Source of the DNA: Chara braunii | Lineage: Eukaryota > Streptophyta > Charophyceae > Charales > Characeae | Assembly: GCA_003427395.1 (NCBI GenBank) | Contig: BFEA01000641.1 | Span: 174,544 to 210,842, forward strand | Reading direction: 5' to 3' | DNA: 36,299 bases | In this document: piece after piece, positions 20,036 through 28,472 of the stretch | Layout of the letters: every line of letters starts with the position of its first letter | How positions within the stretch are numbered: the first letter of the stretch is position 1 | The notes under the pieces: generated by a model | Database searches by the model: none | What the model was told of the DNA's origin: nothing | What the model saw: the letters and a program-made list of their open reading frames with translations, nothing else | Made by a program: the position numbers and the translations under genes

Positions 20036-21489
20036 CCCACGGCTCACAGTTCCAGGTGATCACTGTGCACACACTGACTGGCCTCTACAACACTCTGTGG
20101 GGCTTGTTAGACACTCCTCGGGCACGTAAAGTCTACAAGGACGTGATAGTTTCTCCTATCCTCGGAAAAGAAATTGGAAAAAAAATGTGAAAACATTTCC
20201 TCGAGGAATCCTTGCAGCGTCCTTGTGGCCCAGCCATTTCGTGCCCTAGTGCAAGGGACCTAGCGAGGTCCCTCGGAGCTCAAGGATCCACGATAATCGG
20301 AGCGGCGAAGGCACACGTCATTGGCAACTTTTTTTTTTCGTCTGGTCCGTTGGTGTTCCACCAGCGGCTGCACGGACATCTTCAGGCCTCAATGTTGGGA
20401 TTTCAGGCAATGGGTTGCCAACGGTTACTGTTAGAGGATGGCCGCCGTCGGGGTTCGTCTTCAATTGGGGCTGTCGGCGCGGTGCGTCCTGCGCATGCCC
20501 ACTCATGTCGGCGAGGTGTGTCGTATGCTGTCCTCTCCCGTTTGCTCCCTTCATCGTCACCGTTTGGTGGACCTCCACCATGGTCATGGAGTTATGGCCC
20601 TGTCGTATGTGTTGTTGATGGCTGACCTCTATCCGAGGCTGCCACTGCTGCTCCTAGTCACGATTTTGCTTGTCGTGGTCCTCCTTTTCCACGTGTGCAT
20701 CCTCGGCTCTTCCGTCACATCATCGCATTGCTTCCGTTGTGTCATCGCATTGCCTCCCTTGTGTCGTCGCATTCCCTGAGATCCTCCTCCACCCCCCCCA
20801 TCCTCCTTTTCATCCACCACCTCGGCGTCACTCATGGAAGAACACCGCAACCCATGGCGCAGAAAACCTGAACTACAGCCTCGGTGATGGCCACGGTATC
20901 AACCGGAACTTGATGAAGTGTCTTCCTCTTCCGCATGCAGATCTGCACTCCCATTCTGCCCAATGCCGTCTCATGCTGACAACGAAAGAGAACGACTGTC
21001 ACGGCTGCCGCCACGGCCGTCTTCTTGATCAACTTCGCATGTCCGTTGTCGCCACTGCCCTCCATCAGCACGCGTGTTGCAATGCTCGTCAACTACGAAA
21101 GTACAACAGCTGACAAACTCGCCACGACCACAGTAACCTCAGGGCCAAGTCGCCAACAACGTTCCCCGCATGTGCTCGACTCCACACATACGTATGGCGA
21201 CAGGAGGAGGCGATGGCGATGGACCTTTGTGGAGCGCTCAAAAAATTGTGACGAGTTATGACGACTCCACTACGCCACTGCAAATGCCCCTTTCCACCGT
21301 CGCCAGTATGGACGCCAGCTGGCCCGCGTCGACGTCGTCACGCCTTTTTTTCTTTTTGCCTTTTTTTTTCTTCTTCTCAAAAGCCCAAAGTGTTGTAGAG
21401 GCCAAGGACCAGACCCGCGGTGATTGCTGGTAGCGGCACCCAATGGTTGTCCTGACAGGATAGGCCACCTACCCTATCCATCCCCACGT
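20036..21489. other. 1.45-kb spacer between inverted repeat arms, no gene recognised
   Basis: The spacer is GC-richer than its surroundings. Open frames on both strands have no recognisable domain. It contains a 22-bp tandem repeat (20721-20779) and a CTT-rich run near 21343-21377. If the flanking arms are terminal repeats of one element, this would be its body. Confidence 0.4.
20721..20779. repeat. 22-bp tandem repeat, about 2.6 copies
   Basis: TCATCGCATTGCTTCCGTTGTG (20721-20742) is followed by a close copy at 20743-20764 and a partial copy. Confidence 0.75.
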
Positions 21490-21710
21490 TAGTACTCCCA
21501 ATGCACCCCCTGTCCTTACTATCGTACCTCAGTGTGACCAGCACTCAGGGCCATCACGCTACCAGTATCGAGGGCAACTTGGACCAGACAGCAGTGACAA
21601 GCACCAGGGCTGGGCCAACCTCCCAGCCCTAATGGAAGCGGAAGCGGACGAACCTTGCTGTACGGGAACTTCGGATGCCAGGCTCATGCAATCTTCTAGA
21701 GGCCCAATTC
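21490..21710 (-). repeat. inverted repeat pair, right arm
   Basis: Reverse-complement partner of 19830-20035. Homology fades near GGTGCA at the inner side and after AGGCCCA at the outer side. Confidence 0.78.
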
Positions 21711-22194
21711 AGAGAGTCTACCCAGCAGGGTTACCTAAGCGAGGTAGGCCAGCGCCCGCGGACACATCTTACAGTCCTTCCCCTAGCTTACCCAAGGCTA
21801 GGCGGAACTCAGACTAGCCGGGGGCGACTTATATCCCTACCCTACCCTAGAGCTAAGCCGTGCATGCGTAGACCCCGTCATATACCTCATAGACCCCCCC
21901 AGCCCAGTATCATAGTTGTGTGTATATGTGTGTGGCCAGAGGCTATGTATGCATGTATGGGCCCATAGGTCGCCGTCCTCACGTTCAGCATCCAGTTCAA
22001 ATTTTGATTTTCGAACTGGGATGTCCATTGCTTTTTTAGTTTTTTTCTTTTTGTCCAGCCGCCAGCGCCTTTCAAATTTTCCCGCTTTCGGCTTCTGGAC
22101 CACACCGTCGCGAGACGGACATCACCCAATGGGCCAAGGCATTGCCCCCCCCTGACCCAACTATAACATTATGAAAATGGTCGCGGGGGGAGGA
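21711..22194. other. no gene seen
   Basis: Short frames only. A weak resemblance of the 22100-22190 part to the body of the MITE at 35374 cannot be confirmed by eye. Confidence 0.4.
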
Positions 22195-22318
22195 AAGGAA
22201 TCATCCTCGGGAGACCACCCCGAGGATAGGTGGAATGACTGCGGAAATTTCCTTCGAAACCCTGAAGGAAACTTCCTTCGGCCCCGAGGATGCCACAAGG
22301 AGTGTCTAACGAGCCCCT
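22195..22318 (-). mobile_element. partial foldback MITE copy
   Basis: The reverse complement starts GGGGCTCGTT and follows the first ~130 bases of the complete MITE at 35374-35810: ACTCCTTG, CCGAGGA, AAGGAAATTT, TTCCACCTRTCCTCGGGG. Only one terminus is clear. The family is marked by many CCTCGG/CCGAGG words that can pair with each other. Confidence 0.65.
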
Positions 22319-22420
22319 ATAAGTCTGAAAAACGCTCCTTGCCAGTGGAACATGGGAGACTTCAAGGAAACTTCCTGGAGAACCCCCGTGGAACACAAAT
22401 CTAATCCTTTTTTTGTTTCT

Positions 22421-22451
22421 CGGATTTTTTTTTTTTTTTTTTTTTTTTTTT
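22421..22451. repeat. poly(T) run
   Basis: A long T run follows the MITE fragment. It may be a poly(A) tail of a minus-strand insertion. Confidence 0.7.
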
Positions 22452-22606
22452 GGTTCGGTGAACAGTTACTGAAAGCATTGCAGGCCACCTGTATCCCTCT
22501 CTGAATATATATACTAGGCTCTGTGATTAGAACTGATTTCTGTACTATCTAGAAATTGTTGTCTGCCATGAACCTTGGTGCAATGTGAAAGTCTTCAAGT
22601 CCTGCC

Positions 22607-23200
22607 CTTGCGTGTCTAATGTGTGTACATAATGAACATGTCTTTTTGCGGAGCCTGGGCAATGATGCGCGTTTGGTGCGAGGCTGTAGACTAGTAGATG
22701 ACGTATCCATTTTTGTTCGCTATAAATTGCGAAGCAAGGCATCCAGGAAGAAAGCGGAAGGGATTCTCAATACTTTCCAAAGGGCATGCTATGATCACCA
22801 TTTGGTATTGGAGCAAACCAGCCAAGGGCTTGACTGGCCCTACTTAGGATGCTATATTCGGGTAGGGCATGACCCTGTTAAGCTGTACTGCCAATCCTTG
22901 CATAAGAATCAGGAGTGTCTGATTAGTGGAGGTGACATTGTCTTCTAGAATCTGCAGAACTTCGAGTCATATTGTAGCAAAAAGCAGAAATTTGCAGTCA
23001 TTTTTTCCTTCCTGCATAAGGCGTATGACATGGGCACCCTCCCAGCCACGGAGGCCTCCTTTCTTTTTTCTTTCAAGGTAGAATTAAGAAGACGGAGGTT
23101 TCCAGATGTTTTTTTCGATAAGGCCCTAGTAACGTTTAATACTAAGATAGGAGGGGCTTGGGCGCAGTGGGTGAGATGTTTTACTCATTGGAACCGGTAG
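22607..23200 (+). pseudogene. degenerate reverse transcriptase fragment, possibly Penelope-like
   Basis: One frame runs 22619-22948 and, after a single TAG, on to about 23200. It contains RLVDDVSIFVRY, which resembles the YVDD/RYxDD catalytic box of reverse transcriptases, then LEQTSQGLDWPYLGCYIRV, in the position of the E-x-LGxxI segment that follows the box in Penelope-like and other non-LTR RTs. Next comes a basic region (FKVELRRRRFPDVFF). The N-terminal palm motifs are missing, so this is a 5'-truncated copy. A hammerhead-ribozyme-like core lies about 170 bases downstream, and Penelope-like elements are known to carry such ribozymes. The family is uncertain; a LINE cannot be excluded. Confidence 0.5.
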
Positions 23201-23374
23201 AGGTGGGCTGACAGTTGATAGGGTGGGACCTGTTCGGGGTCTGTTTTTTGGTCTATTGGGACACCCGCGGCTTGATGTCGGGCCTGAAGTTTTTTGAAGT
23301 AAAAAGTGTTGACATGACTAAGAGTAGGTATATAGCTTTGCTAGTTCCCCTTTTGACACAAACCAGCGCTACCC

Positions 23375-23410
23375 CTGATGATGGCCGGTGTACTGGCGTA
23401 CCGGCCGAAA
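23375..23410 (+). ncRNA. hammerhead-ribozyme-like core
   Basis: CTGATGA (23375-23381), one T, a perfect 7-bp stem GGCCGGT/ACCGGCC (23383-23389 with 23400-23406, 10-base loop) and GAAA (23407-23410). This is the conserved hammerhead catalytic layout CUGAUGA-stem II-GAAA. Stem III and the cleavage strand are unclear: GTA at about 23328 could pair with TAC after GAAA, and TAGC with GCTA for stem I, but three C bases then remain unpaired. The extra T before stem II also departs from consensus, so a decayed or non-self-cleaving copy is likely. Confidence 0.45.
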
Positions 23411-24762
23411 TACGTCTCGGGTACTCGCCAGTAGAACTTCACGCTATGGCGCTTGCGCCAACTTTTTTCTATCAGCTACCATTGCAAATGTAACGAGCTG
23501 ATTGCGCTCGGGGTATTCGCAAAACTTGTCTTTCTCCCCTCTTTCTCTTCCCCTTTTTTTCTCTCTTCTACCTGTCTATGGATGGCTAACAAGTGTTTAC
23601 ACTTAGCTGCTTATGTTGCTTGAGCTTTAATTCTCCTTCTTGGTGCAATGTTTCTTATTTCTTTAACCCCATTGTTTGAATAATTATTCCCTTTTTCCCT
23701 TGCACTGCATTTTGGGGAAAAGAGTAGTCATCTGCCAGTCACTTAAAACTTCGGAAAAAGATGAAGGGGTTAAAGAGTGGGAGCTGACTTGTCGCATGCA
23801 GCATACCCTGGTGGACAGGTCAGTTTGAAGTGTCCAACAGAGCAGACTGGTGCAGACTGCCAGTTCTACTTAGTTTCTTTTGCTGCTTTTTGCATGCAAT
23901 AATTGCATTGTTATATGATCTGATGCAAATGCTTAAACCCTTATATTGTTGTAATTCTCGTCAGCCTCGAAAAAATGGAGTCACCGCCGCGCCCAGCTGC
24001 GCTGGTACACCCATGAACTGTTGAAATAAAGACCTGAGTCCGAATGCGGATGCGACTGGCAAAATAGTGCCAAGTAGCTCCAGGTTACATTGGGCCAGAC
24101 AGAGTCAATTCAATGAATCAATGATGATTTTTTAATTTTTTTAATTTTTTTGTTCTCTCGTGAACACAGTTCTGGCTGCTACGGGGTTCCCCATGCGATT
24201 ATAGTTAGGTAGGTAGGTAGTGTGAGGTGAAATTGAAAAAAAAATGTAGCTAACTCAAAAAAAAAAAAAAAAAAAAAAAAAAAGATGAAAATCTCAAGGC
24301 TCGCAGCCTTCTGAACTAAAAACAACAAAAAGGATTTGGTACTATGGTTCACAAGATGATGTCTGATACAATTGAGACCCGCCCAAGAGTTCCCTGATCC
24401 CTTCCCCCCCCACCCGCTGGCTCTGGAGGAATATGTGGGGGGTTAGGGGTGTGGTTTTTCGTTGTTTTTGCACAGTGCCTTCGCAGCTTCGGTGTTTCTG
24501 AGGGTGACTCTCACGAGCAATCTCTGTGTTTAGGCATCGTAGTCCTCTCAGACCTTTTTGAACTTCTCTATACTTCTGCTTCATACAATCTGGACACCTC
24601 AGACATTCTTAAGGATAGTGTGGTAGTGTGGTCGTGGTAGCCGAAAGGCGGGCTGGGATCAGGCAGAGAACCACTGGTGCCCCCCAGTGGTCCTGCTGAG
24701 TCCCAACTCAAGCCCTTCGGCTGATTTTTGGGTAGAATAGAACAGTTAGCACATTTGGCAAT
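23411..24762. other. no gene; SINE-like fragment inside
   Basis: No coding region is supported. Poly(A) lies at 24258-24283 and a short (TAGG)n run near 24206-24221. Confidence 0.5.
23993..24053 (+). repeat. tRNA-like SINE family fragment, third copy
   Basis: GCTGGTACACCCATGAACTG, then TTGAAATAAAGACCTGAG, matches the fragments at 13121-13200 (minus) and 13299-13352. The B box is altered (GAGTCCGAATGC). Confidence 0.5.
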
Positions 24763-24786
24763 GGGACGCTGGACCCGGTTTCCAGC
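24763..24786 (+). repeat. terminal hairpin motif, copy 2
   Basis: GGGACGCTGGACCCGG followed by TTTCCAGC. GCTGGA pairs with TCCAGC. Confidence 0.55.
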
Positions 24787-24823
24787 AAGCTGCCTCATGA
24801 TTCCTCGTGCTTATTCTCCAACT

Positions 24824-24851
24824 GTAAGGGATGCTGGACCCGGTTTCCAGC
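24824..24851 (+). repeat. terminal hairpin motif, copy 3
   Basis: GTAAGGGATGCTGGACCCGG followed by TTTCCAGC, 61 bases after copy 2. It is directly followed by the sequence gap and poly(A), as expected if this is the 3' end of a retroposon. Confidence 0.6.
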
Positions 24852-24856
24852 AGGTG

Positions 24857-24901
24857 NNNNNNNNNNNNNNNNNNNNNNNNNNNNNNNNNNNNNNNNNNNN
24901 N
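24857..24901. other. assembly gap, 45 N
   Basis: Unresolved bases, placed at the junction of a repeat end and a long poly(A). Confidence 0.99.

Positions 24902-24944
<43 letters not shown>
24902..24944. repeat. poly(A) run
   Basis: About 43 A bases after the gap. Probably the tail of the repeat whose hairpin ends at 24851. Confidence 0.85.
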
Positions 24945-24954
<10 letters not shown>

Positions 24955-25956
24955 GTCTGATAAGTGGAGCTCAGAGATAGGGAAGGTGGTGGGATGGGGG
25001 GGTTAAATCAAGAATGGAGTTCGAGAATCCAAATCAAGGGTGGAACTCCAGAACAATTCAAAATTCAAAAAACAAAAGTTTAACAAAAGAGATTCATTTC
25101 CTAGATGCGCAGAGCGCAGCGTGTCGTTACTACGGTGTGCAGGCAGCGGGGGATCACACAGGGGTAGCTGTCAATAAGCTATGCTTAGCCAGAGCTTGCT
25201 GTTGGGTATGGCGGAGGCGGTGGGGTGATGTAGCGTGTGGGCGCTGAGGTGGAGGCCGTTTCGAGGGGGCACAACCATGCACCTGCCATAGCCTGGTCTT
25301 GGCCAACGTCTGTTGGTAATCCTGGATTGGCCGTGGGAGGAACGGGAGAGACGTGGGGACGGCTAACGGGCAGGATCTGCACACCGTACATACCAGAATT
25401 ACGACTCGATCAGGGGCTTCGCCCGCTGGTTGTAGATACGGAACATTGTAGTGTTGTGGCGGCGGATGCAATTTCATCCGAGTAAAGAGCTGGAGGTGAA
25501 TGAAGAGTGTACATCGACAAGCGTCGACTTCCAGGAGAATAGATGATGGACTTCTCGCTGCGAATGGTATCGCCCAGAGCTGTTGGCGAATTGCTGACAC
25601 AGGGCTTCAGCCTTGACCACGGTTTGTTCACACTAGACGATGCTCCTACTTCGGACGTGGTGTGCCTCATGACTTCCTGGTCTTTGGAGCTTTGACGGGT
25701 TCTTGACTCTGTTTACGAACGACGCCACTATTAGACTAATCGCCAGGCTATAAGGGTTTGAAATGGGTTCTTAGTGGGTGGTATTGCTTGTTTGTTCTCA
25801 TATTTGGTTTAGTTGTGCTTGTTTTTTGAATGTTGGGTTAGCTGTGAATAGGGTTTGCGTGTTTGTGGGTGGCGAAATGACCGAGACATATTTTACGCTT
25901 AGGTTGTTTGGCATGATCGTATGCGGAGCGAATGAGAAGTGAAATTTGCTTGGTTT

Positions 25957-26095
25957 TCGGAGTGCATGGACGGGTGGATTGCTCTCATGCCTCGTTTGGG
26001 ATAATTGTTTGTGATTTTGGTTTTTGGAGTAGATGGACGGGTGGATTGCTCCCATGGCTTGTTTGGGATAATTGTTTGTGATTTTGGACTCATCG
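25957..26095. repeat. two-copy tandem repeat, period 67 bp
   Basis: ATGGACGGGTGGATTGCTC begins at 25966 and at 26033, followed in both by GTTTGGGATAATTGTTTGTG. Later, GACTYRTCGCC blocks (about 26085, 26113, 26233) form a more diverged continuation. Confidence 0.85.
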
Positions 26096-26629
26096 CCGTT
26101 AAAAGCCTATGATTCTGGACTTGTCGCCACTAAAATCCTGTTGGGGTAATCCACTTCGTTGGATATTTACTGCCAGGAGGGCTGTTTTTGAGGTGACGTG
26201 GCATGAATATCGCATACATTAGCGGATGATGTTACGATTTTGGAATTATCGTTGCTAAACGCTCGTCGGTGTGATTGATTTTGTTGGACAATTGCAGTGA
26301 GGTGGGTTGTTTTTGACTAATAGATAGGGATAGACTAATTCTGGGAGTTGATCTTTTCCGATGCTAATTAGTACAGTAACCGGTTAGGATTTGGGTAGTT
26401 TTGAGTAAATCTGATTGGTCTTGGCAAAAAAAAAAAGGATAGGTTTGACCTCTATAGGGTGATGGTCCTCTCTATTGTGCTCACGTAACGATTGTTTTAA
26501 TTTTTCTCATTTTAGCAACTTGGGCTTGACACACGGGGGCGGCTGGGGTCTCGGTAGCTAGATGACTGTGGTTAGGGATAGGGTTGGTCGAAAGTGCCTT
26601 TCTTAGCCTCGGATGGCTGCAGCATCTAT

Positions 26630-26689
26630 GTGAGGGACGCCGGGCCCGTTTCCCGGTTTTTAACGAAGTTGTTTTTAAAAAAAAATAAA

Positions 26690-26717
<28 letters not shown>
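26630..26717 (+). repeat. terminal hairpin motif, copy 4, with A-rich tail
   Basis: GTGAGGGACGCCGGGCCCG followed by TTTCCCGG, then within about 20 bases an (A)nT / (TAAAA)n tail. Compensating changes (GCCGGG with CCCGG instead of GCTGG with CCAGC) keep the hairpin, which supports RNA structure. Confidence 0.6.
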
Positions 26718-26721
<4 letters not shown>

Positions 26722-27764
26722 TTTCTTGTTTTTGAAATAAGACTCAGAGGACCATGGTAGATGGGGTGAGATGCGCAGAGAATATGCTGTACATATAAAT
26801 GAAGTATTTCAAAAGGCGGGCACAGAGACATAGCCTGCACTCTGCCACACTCTGCCATGCTCTCTTGGATTTTTATTTTTATTTTTCCCTTTGTTTTCGT
26901 CTTTTTTTTTTTTTTTTCAAAGGAAGATTTTAGATATGGCCCTGAAAGTTTGATTTATTTGCGGCATGCCCCCCTGAGGGCTCAATCCCTAGACCTCCCC
27001 CTTACCCGTGTACAGTACCTGTTGACCTGTGTGCTTGAGCCTGTGACCTGTTTCTCAAATGCCGTATGTTCTGACTGCTGTACATAGGCGGTCGCGAGGT
27101 TTTGACCCGTAGACCTTAGAATAGGACGTCATAGGGTTAGTATAGGTCTTACCTGCTATAGTTCCCAAATCTCAAGTCCACGACCTTCTAGAAGCTGTAG
27201 CACTGACTCTTCGTAGGTCGTAGGGGTGAGTCAGCAAGGGGCAGTCCTAGCACAGTCAGCCAAGGGCAGTCCCAGTCCTACCTAGTCCAGTCAGCGGTAC
27301 CCAGTCTCGGTTGCACTTCGTCCAGTCAGCAAGTACCATGTGGGACTGTGTACACCCCGGGCCCAGGGTCCAAGGGCAGACCAACGACAATCCGAAGTAT
27401 ACATAAAGAGGCAGCATCAAGACATTCATTAATTCTTCCTGTGAACCGTGCAGAAGCCCTGCCGGAGCGTCTTGTGTTACGGAGGTCTGCAGGTGCCCAA
27501 AGAAGAAGCGGGCTAAGAGGAGGAAGACGCGGCCATCGACGCGAGCTAGTTTAGGAGAGAGACAGCAACCATAGCTGCTACGTAGGATAGGGTAGGAAGT
27601 GTGTGTGTGTTGAGTGTGTATGGGTTGTCTGGCGCCCTGCACCATAGCCATCAAGACAAGTTTGAATCTGAGCTGTGTTCCTGGCCGCGTTTATCTATGA
27701 GCTTTGTGTGGGTGCTTCGCGCCAAGTTGTCCCTTCTTTCTGAATTGAGTCACTTCTCAGACCC

Positions 27765-28173
27765 TTGCCTATCCCTTCAGGACCCGGAGAGTCTATGTCC
27801 ATCGATTTTATGGATGTTGGGGTCAGGAGTAGGCATGCCAAGAGCCAAGTTATGGTCATCGTAAATCATTTTAGCAAATATGCAGTTTTTGTTTCCTTGC
27901 CTTCTGAGGCACGTACCGAGTTAGTGATAGAGAAGTTTTTTGATTCCTTGGCAAGTGAGCATGGCATTCCGCTATCCATAGTCAGCGATAGTGATACGCG
28001 GTTTACTAGCCAGAACTGGCAGGAACTTATGCGAGTCTATGGCTCGAAGTTGTTGATGTCATCTGGTCGTCCTCCAGAGATTAACGGCCAGACTCAACAG
28101 ATGAATATGATTCTGGAACAGATACTCATGATGTACATAAGACCAGATCAGATTGATTGGGATGAGATGCTTC
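27765..28173 (+). pseudogene. second Ty3/gypsy integrase, left part
   Basis: The frame encodes PIPSGPGESMSIDFMDV with the first catalytic Asp, VIVNHFSKYAVF, HGIPLSIVSDSDTRFTS with the second Asp, and INGQTQQMN, where Gln stands in place of the usual catalytic Glu. It then reads QIDWDEML and is cut at 28173 by the start of an inverted-repeat transposon. The integrase sequence resumes beyond the transposon's other end at 35093. It is not part of the 474-11927 element: it lies outside it and differs in sequence. No LTR for it is visible in the window. Confidence 0.88.
28170..28173. repeat. 4-bp target site duplication, left (CTTC)
   Basis: CTTC precedes the left inverted repeat and follows the right one at 35093-35096. 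Counting one CTTC as the original, the integrase frame is continuous across the insertion point. Confidence 0.82.
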
Positions 28174-28240
28174 AACAGCGATTTCGTCAAAACGAACATT
28201 TATATTTTTTAAACGAAATTGAAATTGTTATTTTCATGGT
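28174..28240 (+). repeat. left terminal inverted repeat, 67 bp
   Basis: Starts AACAGCGATTTCGT and ends TTTTCATGGT. Its reverse complement matches 35026-35092 at about 60 of 67 positions. Confidence 0.92.
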
Positions 28241-28279
28241 TATTTTGGTGTTTTTTTATGTTTAGAGCACACCATTTTG

Positions 28280-28392
28280 GGGAGGTACCCCACATTTGTT
28301 TATATTTTGTGCTTATGTTGACCACGAGTTTCACATCGCTTTCTCACAACTTTTTGGGAGGTACCCCACATTTGTTTATATTTTGTGCTTAT
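28280..28392 (+). repeat. subterminal 37-bp direct repeat, two exact copies
   Basis: GGGAGGTACCCCACATTTG plus 18 more bases occurs at 28280-28316 and 28356-28392, 76 bases apart. The GGGGAGGTACCCC start is nearly palindromic. Repeats just inside the ends often bind transposase in plant DNA elements; that role is inferred. Confidence 0.85.
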
Positions 28393-28440
28393 ATTTTGGA
28401 CTAACTACGACGGGAGGAAGTTTAAGACCTTCTTCCTTAC

Positions 28441-28472
28441 GCCTGTCTATGACGGCGCCTGTCTATGACGGC
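28441..28472 (+). repeat. 16-bp tandem duplication at the start codon
   Basis: GCCTGTCTATGACGGC occurs twice back to back. Each unit carries an ATG, in different frames (28449 and 28465). Only the first is in frame with the long gene. Confidence 0.85.

Larger units (their letters stand above)
24945..27600. other. intergenic stretch, no gene
   Basis: No open frame carries a recognisable motif. It holds a 67-bp-period duplication, diverged repeats up to about 26310, a fourth hairpin motif with an A-rich tail, and repeated AGTCAGC words near 27230-27330. Confidence 0.5.

Noticed and set aside
20212-21113. Several GC-rich open frames on both strands
   Set aside because: Overlapping frames with low-complexity composition and no domain, expected by chance in GC-rich DNA.
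28280-28392. CRISPR-like array
   Set aside because: Only two 37-bp copies with one spacer, in a eukaryotic transposon end. It fits a subterminal repeat instead.
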